A stretch of DNA of 64,000 nucleotides, from the NCBI RefSeq assembly GCF_016306625.1, contig NZ_JACOII010000040.1, positions 62,001 through 126,000 on the forward strand, given 5' to 3'. This document shows, one piece after another, positions 51,319 through 61,671 of the stretch. A program made the translations under genes and the position numbers. This DNA is from Xenorhabdus lircayensis. Lineage in GTDB: Bacteria; Pseudomonadota; Gammaproteobacteria; Enterobacterales; Enterobacteriaceae. Numbering within the stretch: the stretch's first letter is position 1; every line of letters begins with the position of its first letter. The notes beneath the pieces are model-generated. The model made no database searches, was not told the origin of the DNA, and saw only the letters and a list, made by a program, of their open reading frames with translations.

Positions 51319-52473
51319 TTATTTCAATCCTGCTGCTGAACGCAGAATTTCTGCTTTATCTGTTGCTTCCCACGGGAATTGCTCACGACCAAAATGACCG
51401 TATGCCGCAGTATTGCGATAGATTGGGTGCAGCAGATCCAACATTTTAATCAGGCCGTAAGGGCGCAGATCAAAGAACTCACGCACTAATTGGATCAGTG
51501 TTGAAGTTGGGGCTTTCTCTGTACCGAATGTTTCCACCATGATAGATGTTGGTTCAGCAACACCGATGGCATAAGAGACTTGGATTTCACAGCGATCAGC
51601 CAGACCTGCTGCAACGATGTTTTTGGCGACGTAACGTGCTGCATAGGCAGCAGAACGGTCAACTTTGGAGGGATCTTTACCTGAGAATGCCCCGCCACCG
51701 TGACGCGCCATACCACCGTAGGTATCTACAATGATCTTACGGCCAGTCAGACCACAGTCACCCATTGGGCCACCGATCACGAAACGACCTGTTGGGTTAA
51801 TGAAATATTTGGTCATCGGAGTAAGCCATTCAGCCGGCAGTACAGGCTTGATGATTTCATCCATCACGGCTTCTTGCAGCGCTTTTTGATCGATTTCTTC
51901 GGAATGCTGAGTCGAAAGCACAACGGCATCAATACCAACAATTTTGCCGTTATCGTACTGGAATGTTACCTGACTTTTCGCATCAGGGCGTAACCACGGC
52001 AGGATATGGTTTTTACGGACTTCAGCCTGACGTTCAACCAAACGGTGTGCATAAGTGATAGGTGCCGGCATTAGAACATCAGTTTCATTGGTTGCATAAC
52101 CAAACATCAAGCCCTGATCACCTGCGCCTTGCTCCAGTGGATCCGCTCGATCAACCCCCTGATTGATATCCGGAGATTGTTTACCAATCGCACTGATTAC
52201 TGCGCATGAGTTGGCATCAAAGCCCATATCTGAGCTGGTATAGCCGATTTCACGAACTGTATGGCGAGTAATTTCTTCAATATCAACCCAAGCGCTGGTA
52301 GTGATTTCTCCACCAACCATGACCATGCCAGTTTTAACATACGTTTCACAGGCAACACGAGCCTTGGGATCTTGCTCTAAGATTGCATCAAGGACGGCAT
52401 CGGAAATTTGATCGGCAATTTTATCTGGATGTCCTTCTGAAACAGACTCAGAAGTGAAAAGATGTGTAGTCAT
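51319..52473 (-). CDS. metK: S-adenosylmethionine synthase
   Basis: 384 residues, the E. coli length. It makes SAM from methionine and ATP. The signatures [12 protein letters not shown] and [19 protein letters not shown] are intact, as are the N-terminal [15 protein letters not shown] and the flexible loop. SAM feeds methylation and polyamine synthesis, whose by-products MtnN clears. A MetJ-like operator lies upstream. Confidence 0.98.
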   Translation of the reverse strand: MTTHLFTSESVSEGHPDKIADQISDAVLDAILEQDPKARVACETYVKTGMVMVGGEITTSAWVDIEEITRHTVREIGYTSSDMGFDANSCAVISAIGKQSPDINQGVDRADPLEQGAGDQGLMFGYATNETDVLMPAPITYAHRLVERQAEVRKNHILPWLRPDAKSQVTFQYDNGKIVGIDAVVLSTQHSEEIDQKALQEAVMDEIIKPVLPAEWLTPMTKYFINPTGRFVIGGPMGDCGLTGRKIIVDTYGGMARHGGGAFSGKDPSKVDRSAAYAARYVAKNIVAAGLADRCEIQVSYAIGVAEPTSIMVETFGTEKAPTSTLIQLVREFFDLRPYGLIKMLDLLHPIYRNTAAYGHFGREQFPWEATDKAEILRSAAGLK

Positions 52474-52535
52474 TATATTTCATTACCTTAAATATAATTT
52501 TGGTTTAAAGGCGGATGGGTTAAGGGAGGATGTTT

Positions 52536-52551
52536 TACCATCTAGACGGCT
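52536..52551 (-). promoter_or_regulatory. MetJ operator candidate of metK
   Basis: On the minus strand AGCCGTCT-AGATGGTA reads as two adjacent 8-base met boxes (consensus AGACGTCT), matching 7 of 8 and 4 of 8. It lies 63-78 bases upstream of the metK ATG, as expected for repression by MetJ-SAM. Confidence 0.5.
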
Positions 52552-52559
52552 ATTTTAAG

Positions 52560-53163
52560 TTACTCTTGCTAAGGATACCAGCCTTTTTAGTTCTAAATAT
52601 CCTTCACTGTGTGACATTTTAGTTTCCCTTCTAAAAAGGATGAAGGGAGTAAGCTCATTTAGCTAAATTTCATTTTGCAATTTTGATGGATTACAGGTAT
52701 AAACTGCGCGCGTAACTGAATCAGTTTTTGCATTGTAAGTTTTTTACATTCTAGGTTACGGGCGTTTGCAGGGGATATGCGTGTTTCCTGCTTCTCAATT
52801 GAGAAACGGCTTGCGGTAAGTAAGCCATGTGGAGTGAATGGGGTTATGAACCATTATCTGCTGATTGTTAACGGCCAACAGCCACATTATGCCATTGATG
52901 TATCCACATCTTGTTCCTTCCTTTCAAATTTGAATTCATTTCGATGTTACTCGTAGCATATAAGCAAGCAGGCAATATCGAATTGGCATCATATAATCAC
53001 ACAGTAAGTATATTGTTTAGTTCTCTCTAAACGTTCCTATAATTTAAGAGCATGCTGTTCCCTGACATTTTTTAATGCGCAAGATACGCACGATAAAATA
53101 GTGTCTCTTGGGTTATTGACTTTACAGGTGAAGGCAAACCTCGACTCCATGAAGGAGACTGCC
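52560..53163 (+). other. Long speA leader with a possible 36-codon upstream frame
   Basis: Between metK and speA no full gene is seen. A palindrome TTCTCAATTGAGAA lies near 52793. A frame at 52846-52956 (MNHYLLIVNGQQPHYAIDV..., 36 codons) has GGGG five bases before its ATG and could be a leader peptide. I do not recognise it as YqgB. The region must also hold the speA promoter. Confidence 0.35.
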
Positions 53164-55068
53164 ATGAATGATAATATCGCTCGTAAAATGCGACAGACTT
53201 ACAACATCGCATACTGGGGTGGCAACTATTACTATGTCAATGACCTAGGTAATGTCAGTGTTTGTCCAAATCCTGATTTACCGGAAGCTCAAGTTGAACT
53301 CGCCGATCTGGTGAAAAAAGTTCAGGAAGAGAAAAAACAATTGCGTTTACCGGCATTGTTTTGTTTCCCCCAGATTTTGCAACATCGCCTGCGTTCCATT
53401 AATGCGGCATTTAAGCGCGCGCGCGAATCTTATGGCTATAAAGGGGATTACTTTCTGGTTTATCCAATCAAGGTCAATCAGCAACGTCGTGTTATTGAAA
53501 CACTGGCAAACGCTGATGAGCCGATTGGATTGGAAGCAGGTTCTAAAGCGGAATTAATGGCAGTATTGGCCCATGCTGGCATGACAGGTACTGTGATTGT
53601 CTGTAATGGTTACAAAGATCGTGAATATATCCGTCTGGCACTGATCGGTGAAAAGCTGGGACACAAGGTGTATCTGGTTATCGAGAAGATGTCTGAAATT
53701 GAGATGGTGCTGGAAGAAGCCAAGCGCCTCAATGTGATCCCGCGTTTGGGAGTGCGGGCACGTCTGGCGTCTCAAGGCTCAGGCAAATGGCAGGCCAGTG
53801 GTGGTGAAAAATCTAAATTTGGCCTGGCTGCGGCACAAGTATTGCAATTGATTGAAACTCTGCGTTCTGTGGGCCGGTTGGATAGTTTGCAACTGCTGCA
53901 TTTCCATTTGGGTTCCCAATTGGCGAATATTCGAGATGTGGCAACCGGCGTGCGTGAGTCTGCCCGTTTTTATGTTGAGTTGTCTAAACTGGGCGTCAAC
54001 ATTCAGTGTTTTGACGTTGGTGGTGGTTTGGGTGTCGATTATGAAGGTACACGTTCCCAGTCAGAATGCTCGGTTAACTACGGTTTGAATGAATACGCGA
54101 ATAACGTCATTTGGGGCATTGGTGATGCGTGTGAAGAGCACGGCTTGCCTCATCCAACCGTGATTACTGAATCCGGTCGCGCATTGACTGCCCACCATAC
54201 GGTCTTGATCTCCAATGTGATTGGAGTAGAACGTAACGAATTTACTGAAACAACGCCGCCGGCTGAAGATGCTACACGTCCCCTGGCCAGCTTGTGGGAA
54301 ACATGGTTGGAGATGCAGTCTGACGGTAGCCGTCGTTCCCTGCGTGAATGTCTGCATGATAGCCAGTTTGATCTTCATGATGTTCACACCCAATATGCCC
54401 ACGGCATGTTGGATCTGTCAGAGCGTGCATGGGCAGAAGAATTGTACTTAAATATCTGCCGCCACATTCAGCAGGATCTTGATCCAAGCAGCCGTGCTCA
54501 TCGCCCTATTATTGATGAATTACAGGAACGGATGGCGGATAAATTCTACGTGAATTTCTCGTTGTTCCAGTCGATGCCAGATGCGTGGGGGATTGATCAG
54601 CTATTCCCTGTTCTGCCGATTGAAGGGCTAGATAAGCCGCTGGATCGTCGTGCCGTTCTGTTGGATATTACTTGCGACTCTGACGGTACCATTGACCATT
54701 ATATTGATGGAGATGGTGTGGCGACAACGATGCCAATGCCAGCTTATGATCCAGATTGCCCACCATTGATCGGCTTCTTTATGGTAGGGGCGTATCAGGA
54801 AATTCTAGGCAACATGCATAACCTATTTGGTGATACGGCCGCCATTGATGTTTATGTTTCAGAAAATGGTGAAGTGACTTATCAGCAGAGCGAAGAGGGA
54901 GATTCTGTCGCCAATATGCTCCAATATGTCAAATTGGAGCCTCAGGTATTGCTGACTCGTTTCCGTGATCAAGTGAAATCGGCTGATCTGGATGAAAATT
55001 TGCAGGAACAATTCCTGCAAGAGTTTGAAAGTGGCTTATATGGCTACACCTATTTGGAAGATGAGTAA
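53164..55068 (+). CDS. speA: Biosynthetic arginine decarboxylase
   Basis: 634 residues from the ATG at 53164, which has AAGGAGACTGCC upstream; in-frame starts at 53101 (GTG) and 53149 lack such a site. It is a PLP enzyme of the alanine-racemase fold, making agmatine from arginine. The PLP lysine lies in [11 protein letters not shown]; the HFHLGSQ and [13 protein letters not shown] segments and the second active-site cysteine in LDITCDSDG are intact. It forms a polyamine pair with speB. Confidence 0.96.
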   Translation: MNDNIARKMRQTYNIAYWGGNYYYVNDLGNVSVCPNPDLPEAQVELADLVKKVQEEKKQLRLPALFCFPQILQHRLRSINAAFKRARESYGYKGDYFLVYPIKVNQQRRVIETLANADEPIGLEAGSKAELMAVLAHAGMTGTVIVCNGYKDREYIRLALIGEKLGHKVYLVIEKMSEIEMVLEEAKRLNVIPRLGVRARLASQGSGKWQASGGEKSKFGLAAAQVLQLIETLRSVGRLDSLQLLHFHLGSQLANIRDVATGVRESARFYVELSKLGVNIQCFDVGGGLGVDYEGTRSQSECSVNYGLNEYANNVIWGIGDACEEHGLPHPTVITESGRALTAHHTVLISNVIGVERNEFTETTPPAEDATRPLASLWETWLEMQSDGSRRSLRECLHDSQFDLHDVHTQYAHGMLDLSERAWAEELYLNICRHIQQDLDPSSRAHRPIIDELQERMADKFYVNFSLFQSMPDAWGIDQLFPVLPIEGLDKPLDRRAVLLDITCDSDGTIDHYIDGDGVATTMPMPAYDPDCPPLIGFFMVGAYQEILGNMHNLFGDTAAIDVYVSENGEVTYQQSEEGDSVANMLQYVKLEPQVLLTRFRDQVKSADLDENLQEQFLQEFESGLYGYTYLEDE

Positions 55069-55146
55069 TCTTCTGGCGTAAACAAGGCCTGTGCCACTGT
55101 TACTTTTACTCTCAACCAGTGAGCACGGGACTTTCGAGGATATATC

Positions 55147-56073
55147 ATGAGTATTAGCTCCTTAGGGAACCAAATTGATAATTCTTTGGTTTCAAATGCC
55201 TTCGGTTTCCTGCGTTTTCCGTTGAACTTTCAACCCTATTCCAGTGATGCAGAATGGGTGATTACCGGAGTACCTTTCGATATGGCAACATCGGGGCGCG
55301 CGGGTAGCCGCCATGGGCCAGCCGCCATCCGTCAGGTATCGACTAATCTGGCGTGGGAAAGCAGTCGTTGGCCATGGAACTTTAGCTTGCGCAAGCGCCT
55401 GAATGTGGTGGATTGTGGTGATCTGGTATTTAACTTCGGTGATGCCCAGGATATGAGTGATAAGTTGCAGGCACATGCTGAAAAGGTGCTGGCATCGGGT
55501 AAGCGTATGTTATCTTTCGGTGGTGATCATTTTGTTACTTTGCCACTGTTGCGCGCCCATGCGAAACATTTCGGCAAAATGGCGCTGATCCATTTTGATG
55601 CCCATACGGATACCTATCCAAATGGCAGTAAATTTGATCATGGTACGATGTTTTATCATGCGCCAAATGAAGGGCTGATAGACCCTCATCATTCAGTACA
55701 AATTGGCATCCGTACTGAGCATGATACTGATAACGGATTCACAGTGCTGGATGCGGGTCAGGTTAATGATCGCGGGGTTGATGACATTATTGAGCAGATC
55801 AAAACTGTGGTTGGTGATTTGCCGATTTACCTGACATTTGACATTGATTGCCTTGATCCGGCATTCGCACCGGGTACGGGGACGCCAGTGATTGGTGGAC
55901 TGACATCAGATCGCGCATTGAAAATCGTGCGAGGCTTGCAACCGCTGAATATCGTCGGAATGGACGTGGTGGAAGTGGCTCCGGCTTATGACCAATCTGA
56001 GATTACGGCTTTGGCCGCTGCCACCATTGGATTGGAGCTGCTGTATTTGCAGGCGTCAAAGAAAGATGTTTAA
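55147..56073 (+). CDS. speB: Agmatinase
   Basis: 308 residues. It hydrolyses agmatine to putrescine and urea. The ureohydrolase metal ligands are in [19 protein letters not shown] and [19 protein letters not shown]. The ribosome site GAGGATATATC precedes the ATG. It follows speA by 78 bases. Confidence 0.97.
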   Translation: MSISSLGNQIDNSLVSNAFGFLRFPLNFQPYSSDAEWVITGVPFDMATSGRAGSRHGPAAIRQVSTNLAWESSRWPWNFSLRKRLNVVDCGDLVFNFGDAQDMSDKLQAHAEKVLASGKRMLSFGGDHFVTLPLLRAHAKHFGKMALIHFDAHTDTYPNGSKFDHGTMFYHAPNEGLIDPHHSVQIGIRTEHDTDNGFTVLDAGQVNDRGVDDIIEQIKTVVGDLPIYLTFDIDCLDPAFAPGTGTPVIGGLTSDRALKIVRGLQPLNIVGMDVVEVAPAYDQSEITALAAATIGLELLYLQASKKDV

Positions 56074-56119
56074 TGCGTTAAGTGGGTAGATTGTTTTTAT
56101 CTATTGATAAACTGTTTTT

Positions 56120-56155
56120 AAAGGCTCATCGTAAAGGTGAGCCTTTATTATTTAT
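56120..56155 (+). terminator. Terminator after speB
   Basis: AAAGGCTCA (56120-56128) pairs perfectly with TGAGCCTTT (56138-56146) and is followed by ATTATTTATTTTT. Confidence 0.8.
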
Positions 56156-56496
56156 TTTTGTGATTATACTGAAAATGAAATATAGGAAAGTTCGGTGATA
56201 CTTCCGAAATGTAAACAAACAAATAAAAAATAAATAAATTTTTTTATTCAATAAAATCAATGTAATTTTAAAAAGAAACTTCGCATAAGTTGAAAGCTGA
56301 AACTATATAAAAATAAGACAAGATCTGAGGTTATTGTCCAATTGTTAACTGACTTATATAGGTGCATATGCTCTATTTTTTTCAAAAAATAACATTGTTT
56401 TCTATTAAGTGAACCCTGAGTAAAAAATTAATTTCAATATCGGTGAAGATAAATTCAATGCTGTGTTTGAAGATTTAGACTACTAAGGAAAACGAA
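56156..56496. other. AT-rich non-coding gap
   Basis: Very AT-rich sequence without a recognised gene or RNA. It should include the former promoter of the broken exported-protein gene that follows; AAGGAAAACGAA lies directly before its ATG. Confidence 0.4.
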
Positions 56497-57008
56497 ATGA
56501 AACTAAAAAAATTTAGCATGATAACTAGCACTATGATTGGAATGAGTGTATTTACCTCACAGGCTGACACCCAAAACTCCTCTATGGAGGATAATATTCA
56601 AATGTTGCTCTATTAGTGTGTATAAGACTATTAACTTAACGTTTTCTGGTAATAGTAACTCAAATAATACTGAATTAAACATGGGGGGAGATGCGAAAAA
56701 TGTGAATCCAAGACACATGTGAATATCCAGTCAATGTAAATGTATCATTAACTTCTGGTGGTTTGATAGGCAAGCTAGTTGGAAATAAGATAGAATTAAA
56801 TTTATCAACTGATAAAAAAGGCGTGGATTCTTTGTTAACGCTTGGAGGGAAGGATATTATTTTATTTGATAATAAAGGCAAGCCCGCATTAAGAGTTGGT
56901 CTTGAAGGTAGGGTATTAACTTTAACAAATACATTAAGAAAAACAGTGAATAATGTGACGACTGGCGAATATTTAGCGAATGCAATATTAACGATATCGT
57001 TAGATTAA
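56497..57008 (+). pseudogene. Exported beta-rich (pilin-like?) protein with two frameshifts
   Basis: An ATG with a good ribosome site encodes a signal peptide (MKLKKFSMITSTMIGMSV..., cleavage after SQA). The frame stops at 56614. A second frame continues SISVYKTINLTFSGN to about 56720, and a third from about 56722 reads EYPVNVNVSLTSGGLIGK on to a TAA at 57006. Together they would make about 170 residues, the size of small fimbrial or CS1-type subunits. The Thr/Asn/Val-rich alternating pattern and the C-terminal TGEYLANAILTISLD fit such a fold. The family is uncertain; the two frameshifts are seen directly. Confidence 0.6.
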
Positions 57009-57113
57009 GTGTGCTAATCAAAAATGAAGTGATTTAAACAATGGGGAATAAAACCACCATTTTATTTTTGTTTATGGTGGTTTCACTATGGTTTTTATCA
57101 ATCTGTCTTATGC

Positions 57114-57416
57114 TTAACGTGGAAGAACATTGGGAACTTGACGATTTTGGATCTCGTATTCATAGACAAGATCGGTGATAAGATCAGCGAATTTTGCAGC
57201 AGCATGCTCGGTATTTTCAGCATATGAATATAATTCATCAGTAAGTGCTATTCGAACATTCAGATCTTCATCATTTTCCACAGGTGCAATACATACTGAG
57301 CACAAAATCGCCAGAGGGCTGAGTTGATCGGATATTGACTGCACTATTTGTGGTAAATTTTTGATGAGTCCATCAATCCCTTCATAAGCAATGAATGATG
57401 TTTTTTCATGATTCAC
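57114..57416 (-). CDS. Hypothetical protein downstream of the phosphopantetheinyl transferase gene
   Basis: 100 residues, acidic and mostly helical by pattern, without a signal peptide or membrane segment. No family is recognised. It starts 49 bases after the transferase stop codon on the same strand, with AAAAAGGTGAATC as ribosome site, so the two are probably cotranscribed. Confidence 0.6.
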   Translation of the reverse strand: MNHEKTSFIAYEGIDGLIKNLPQIVQSISDQLSPLAILCSVCIAPVENDEDLNVRIALTDELYSYAENTEHAAAKFADLITDLVYEYEIQNRQVPNVLPR

Positions 57417-57465
57417 CTTTTTGACCGTTTTAATTTAGGTTCCTCCTTTTTGCGAGCGAAGCATA

Positions 57466-58209
57466 TCACCCGACAATATACGTCAGCACCTGCTGCTGCG
57501 GCATTAGGGCAAAGTTTCCGTGAAAATGCGAGCCAGCTCGATACTCATCAGATAATGTTTGCAGGAGTTTGATGCTCACGGTGTGATCACTACAATCAAT
57601 TGACGTAATTTCAGCGGCATGAAAATCAAAAAAGCGTTTTACATGGGGATGAAGTGCTTTAAACAGGCTCTCCTTGATGGAGAATGCAAGGGTGAAGGCC
57701 TGTTCGAAAGGTAATGTGCACTCCTTCAGTAATGCCGCTTCGGTATGATTGATGACGCTGGTTGAAACGCTTTCGATGGTATCTGATTTAATTTCCTGTT
57801 CGATATCCACGCCGATCATCCGGTACTTATCGTCAAAAGCCGCAAACGCAATGGCACAGTTGGCTGAATGGGAGATAGAACCACAAATATTGTCAGGCCA
57901 GATTGGAGAACGATCTTGGGCATTCGTTACCTGAAAATCAGGATAATCCAAGTTATTTAAAACTTGTTGAGTGCAGTAGCGAGCTGCCAGATACTCCGCC
58001 CGTCGTTTATTGACCGCGTTTTGTAATCTGGTCGGATAGGTAATGCCACATTCATCAAATAATGTATCCCGATAGTAAGCCTGATTAAAATAAGCCTGCG
58101 TGATTTGAATATCGGGATGTTCGGGTAGTGCACCCCTTTGTATATTCGTGAAAAAGGGATCATTCATCGTAGTGGCTTGGACAGAGGTAAAAGTGATTGT
58201 TTTCATCAT
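57466..58209 (-). CDS. ngrA: EntD/NgrA-type 4'-phosphopantetheinyl transferase
   Basis: 247 residues. It transfers the phosphopantetheine arm of CoA to carrier domains of NRPS and PKS enzymes. The EntD-group motifs appear in order: NKRRAEYLAARYC, SPIWPDNICGSISHS, IGVDIEQE (Mg-binding) and FSIKESLFKAL (catalytic Lys). In Photorhabdus the homologue NgrA is needed for siderophore and antibiotic production and for nematode symbiosis; the same role here is inference. No NRPS gene is adjacent. Start could be either of two adjacent ATGs. Confidence 0.88.
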   Translation of the reverse strand: MMKTITFTSVQATTMNDPFFTNIQRGALPEHPDIQITQAYFNQAYYRDTLFDECGITYPTRLQNAVNKRRAEYLAARYCTQQVLNNLDYPDFQVTNAQDRSPIWPDNICGSISHSANCAIAFAAFDDKYRMIGVDIEQEIKSDTIESVSTSVINHTEAALLKECTLPFEQAFTLAFSIKESLFKALHPHVKRFFDFHAAEITSIDCSDHTVSIKLLQTLSDEYRAGSHFHGNFALMPQQQVLTYIVG

Positions 58210-58326
58210 CGGGTTTTATTATTGGCAGTGATTATTACCTGATTTTGCCATATTTTAGTTTTAGTTCACTAACGCTCTAACTCTTTTTATACTCTTAGTT
58301 GATATCATTTTTAAAAAGAGGTTAAT

Positions 58327-59346
58327 GTGGAAATATTAGTGACAGGTGGAATGGGATATATCGGTAGCCATACTTGTGTCCAAATGCTTGAAGCAGGAAT
58401 GACGCCGATCATCATTGATAACCTGTGCAATGCCAATCGTGAAGTGCTGGCTCGCATCGAGGTATTGACGGGTGTACAGCCACTGTTTTACGAAGGGGAT
58501 ATTCGTGATGAATCATTCCTTGATGCCATTTTCTCTCGTCATCAAATTCAGTCGGTCATTCATTTCGCTGGCTTGAAAGCGGTTGGGGAGTCTGTTGCCA
58601 AACCTATCGAATATTATGACAACAATGTCAATGGGACGCTGGTGCTGGTACGCAGCATGCATAAAGCGGGTGTAAAAAGTATTATTTTCAGTTCATCCGC
58701 GACGGTATATGGTGATCCAGATGCCGTGCCGATTACCGAACAATCCACGGTGGGCAATACGACTAATCCTTATGGCACCAGCAAGTATATGGTGGAGCGC
58801 TGCTTGTCTGACCTTCATCACGCAGAAAATGATTGGTCTGTGGTGTTGTTACGTTACTTTAATCCGGTTGGGGCGCATTCTTCGGGCACGATGGGGGAAG
58901 ATCCACAGGGCATTCCCAATAACTTGATGCCTTATATTGCCCAAGTGGCGGTAGGCCGTCGGGAAAAACTGTCTGTTTATGGCAATGATTATCAGACCTC
59001 CGATGGTACGGGAGTTCGCGATTATATCCATGTCATGGATTTGGCCGACGGGCATATCGCTGCATTGAATGCCGTTGGCGAAAAATCGGGCCTGCATATT
59101 TACAATTTGGGTACTGGAAAAGGCTCCAGCGTACTGGAAATGGTGGCAGCCTTCAGTAACGCATGTGGCAAGCCGATTCCTTATGAAATTTGTCCCCGTC
59201 GTCCGGGAGACATTGCCGAATGTTGGTCAAGCCCAGAGAAAGCTGAACGTGAATTGGGCTGGAAGGCAAGTCGTACCATCGTGGAAATGACCGCAGATGC
59301 GTGGTGCTGGCAGTCTCAGAATCCCAATGGTTATAACGTAAAATAA
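58327..59346 (+). CDS. galE: UDP-glucose 4-epimerase
   Basis: 339 residues with a GTG start, preceded by AGAGG. The NAD-binding GGMGYIGSHT, the catalytic Ser-Tyr-Lys (SSSATVYG and NPYGTSKYMVE) and the LRYFNPVGAH segment are intact. It interconverts UDP-glucose and UDP-galactose. Its operon partners galT and galK are collapsed remnants, so it now probably supplies UDP-galactose for surface polysaccharide rather than galactose use. Confidence 0.96.
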   Translation: MEILVTGGMGYIGSHTCVQMLEAGMTPIIIDNLCNANREVLARIEVLTGVQPLFYEGDIRDESFLDAIFSRHQIQSVIHFAGLKAVGESVAKPIEYYDNNVNGTLVLVRSMHKAGVKSIIFSSSATVYGDPDAVPITEQSTVGNTTNPYGTSKYMVERCLSDLHHAENDWSVVLLRYFNPVGAHSSGTMGEDPQGIPNNLMPYIAQVAVGRREKLSVYGNDYQTSDGTGVRDYIHVMDLADGHIAALNAVGEKSGLHIYNLGTGKGSSVLEMVAAFSNACGKPIPYEICPRRPGDIAECWSSPEKAERELGWKASRTIVEMTADAWCWQSQNPNGYNVK

Positions 59347-59398
59347 CAAGCAGTTTCTAGTATTCTGTTGGTTTGGTGAAGACAGAGAGAATCCAATT

Positions 59399-59797
59399 AT
59401 GCCCAAGATGCAATTCAGTCCTGTTGATTGTCCACACAGGCGATATAACCCTTTGACTGGTAAATGGATTCTTGTTTCACCACACCGTGCTAAACGGCCG
59501 TGGAGTGGAATTGATGAAAAGCCACTCCACGCAGCGTTGCTGAATTACGATGAACACTGCTTTGATATCCCTTCTGCTGATCATCCGCTGTTTAAAACTG
59601 AGCCAGTAGGTGGCGTTTGTCGGGTACTCTGTTTTTCCCCAGATCACAGCAAAACGTTGCCGGAGCTTCCATTGGCGAATATCCGCCACGTCATTGATAC
59701 GTGGAACGCGCAGATTGAACACTGGCAGTTACACGCACTGTTTTATCCGCCGTTATTGCGTTCAGCCACTGTCCGTAAGTTTATGGTGGGTTATTAA
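59399..59797 (+). pseudogene. galT: galT remnant with large internal deletions
   Basis: The 132-codon frame keeps the GalT N-terminus (VDCPHRRYNPLTGKWILVSP...), then jumps near HCF to a segment VCRVLCFSPDHSKTLPELPL, then jumps again near TWNAQ to the C-terminal HWQLHALFYPPLLRSATVRK and stops. More than half of the roughly 350 residues is missing, including the catalytic HPH motif. The junctions keep the reading frame. It cannot be an active uridylyltransferase. Confidence 0.93.
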
Positions 59798-60070
59798 ATG
59801 TTGGCGAAATCCCATATTTCCATGCGTGATGATTTCGGAATTACCGTCAGTGAAATTGATGTGCTGGTGGAGATTGTGAAAAACGTTATGGGTGATCGCG
59901 GAGGTGTTCGCATGACCGGTGGCGGTTTTGGGGGTTGTGTGGTGGCATTGGTTACTCCTGATTTGGTGGAAAGTGTGAAAAAGGTGCTCGAACATGAATA
60001 CGAAACCAAAACTGGTGCTAAAAGCAACTGTCTATATTTGTCAGGCGACAACAGGCGCCAGCCAACTTGA
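59798..60070 (+). pseudogene. galK: galK remnant (C-terminal quarter)
   Basis: 90 codons directly after the galT-remnant stop, in the same frame. They match the end of galactokinase: [20 protein letters not shown] and [13 protein letters not shown] (the third GHMP motif), then the family C-terminus. About three quarters of the gene, including the galactose and ATP sites, is missing. The junction lies where GalT normally continues after FMVGY, which suggests one deletion joining galT to galK. Confidence 0.93.
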
Positions 60071-60251
60071 TGACAGGGCTGGGGCGTTGTAGTTGCATGC
60101 TGATAACTTTTTAATTTTAAATGGATTTAATATTGCACCCTATATGATCTTGTGTGTATTGTATGCTCTCTTTGGGGGAGTGATTTTATCCCTTTCATCT
60201 TGCAAGTTTTGAAAACAGGCGTGAATACCCAGCCTTAACAATGAGAGGAGT

Positions 60252-60959
60252 ATGATCGTGAGTTTCAATCCGCAGCAAGCAGCTTTTCAGCAACAGTGGA
60301 CAGACGTTGATAACTATCTCAAGAAAAAGTTATTACATAAAGTTCCACATCTTGAACAGACAATTGAGTACAACGCCAGTCAAGGATTGCCGGCCATTGA
60401 TGTTTCTCCGCTTCAAGGGCAGTTCTTGATGATGATGGCGCAGATAAGTGGCGCAAAACGCATTCTTGAAATTGGTACATTGGGTGGCTATAGCAGCCAA
60501 TGTATGGCAAAGGTATTGCCCGATGATGGTCTACTGATCACATTGGAAAAAGAGCCTAATATAGCCGAAGTCGCCCTGCATAATATCGAACGGGCGGGAC
60601 TTGCCCACAAGGTCAAAATCATCGTGGGAGATGCCGGCAAAACTTTGCCGACTTTGAGCACGGAGCCACCTTTTGATTTGATTTTTATTGATGCTGATAA
60701 GAGCAGCAGTTCATTATATCTCGATTGGGCTATCAAATTAGGGCATCCGGGAAGTATCATCATCGTAGACAATATGATTCGTGAAGGCATGATTTTGCAT
60801 GAGCAGCGGGATGAAGCTACTGAAGGAGTTCGTCAGGCACTTGAGTCAATGCTTAACCGCCCTGAAGTTACAGTAACTGCCTTGCAAACTGTGGGAGAAA
60901 AAGGTTGGGATGGATTTGTATTATTACGAATAAATACGGATAGAGAATTTACCCAATAA
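60252..60959 (+). CDS. Class I SAM-dependent O-methyltransferase
   Basis: 235 residues of the Methyltransf_3 (CCoAOMT-like) family. Motif I is LEIGTLGGYSSQCMA, followed by VGDAGKTLP and the metal/SAM-site DLIFIDADKSSSSLYLDWA and IIVDNMIREG. GAGAGGAGT precedes the ATG. Such enzymes methylate catechol-like hydroxyls; the substrate is unknown, possibly a secondary metabolite. It stands alone after the gal remnants. Confidence 0.88.
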   Translation: MIVSFNPQQAAFQQQWTDVDNYLKKKLLHKVPHLEQTIEYNASQGLPAIDVSPLQGQFLMMMAQISGAKRILEIGTLGGYSSQCMAKVLPDDGLLITLEKEPNIAEVALHNIERAGLAHKVKIIVGDAGKTLPTLSTEPPFDLIFIDADKSSSSLYLDWAIKLGHPGSIIIVDNMIREGMILHEQRDEATEGVRQALESMLNRPEVTVTALQTVGEKGWDGFVLLRINTDREFTQ

Positions 60960-60993
60960 ATTTTTAAATTGCAGGGAATAATAGGTTACAAAA

Positions 60994-61063
60994 CGGATGG
61001 TTTATCTAGGTGCGCCTTATATCCCCGCCCTGAAGAGGGTGTCAATAAAAGATAAACCATCCG
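60994..61063. repeat. 70-bp inverted-repeat element, IS200/IS605-end-like
   Basis: CGGATGGTTTATCT (60994-61007) is perfectly inverted at 61050-61063. The loop contains GCGCCTTATATCCCCGCCCT and a CCC/GGG hairpin, a phrase I associate with right ends of TnpB-bearing IS200/IS605 elements. It lies between convergent genes and may also end both transcripts. Confidence 0.5.
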
Positions 61064-61088
61064 GAGATTAGTCAAATAAAGCCTAATA

Positions 61089-61571
61089 TTATGATTTTGG
61101 TTTTTCTGCTTTATTTGCAGCCGCGGGCTTCCGTGCTGATTGGCAAGCTTTACGCTCGCTGGGTTCACGTTCTTGAATGATTTTTGCTGTTTCATCTACG
61201 GTGGGGAGAGGAAAGCCCATATCATCATAAGCACCAAAACCAATTAAACGATAACTGCTTAACGGGGTATTGACTGGGACGCGAAACTCTTTTTTTTCCC
61301 CTGGAGCCAATGGCTTAAATGAGTGTACTGCCAGTGTTCCTGGCTCACATTTAGCGTTAAGGGGCAACACAGCGAGATAACCTCCTGCCACAGGTTGATC
61401 GCCTTTATTTTGCAGTGTGCCGCCCACAAAGAATTTGCCATTGGCACCCAACCCCATGTGAAACAACAAATGTGCTTCCCCTTTTGCCCATAATGCCGGG
61501 GTGAACAGGCTACTCGCCAGTAACATTGCACTATATGTGTAACTACGTAATGTGTGACCATGCCACTTCAT
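61089..61571 (-). CDS. Exported hypothetical protein
   Basis: 160 residues. A signal peptide (about 1-29, ending LWAKG) precedes an Ig-like pattern (FFVGGTLQNKGDQPVAGGY, FKPLAPGEKKEFRVPV) resembling FxLYD-type accessory domains, then a charged Ala/Lys-rich tail. Two cysteines could pair. No family name can be given. It is periplasmic by prediction. An AGGAGC-like site precedes the ATG. Confidence 0.65.
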   Translation of the reverse strand: MKWHGHTLRSYTYSAMLLASSLFTPALWAKGEAHLLFHMGLGANGKFFVGGTLQNKGDQPVAGGYLAVLPLNAKCEPGTLAVHSFKPLAPGEKKEFRVPVNTPLSSYRLIGFGAYDDMGFPLPTVDETAKIIQEREPSERKACQSARKPAAANKAEKPKS

Positions 61572-61671
61572 TTTTATGCTCCTATTTATGAGTTCCTAAC
61601 ATTTCCTAACCAAATAGGTATTGCAGTGGTTGGCAAAAAAATCAAGTTATCTGATTTAACTTGAACAACTA

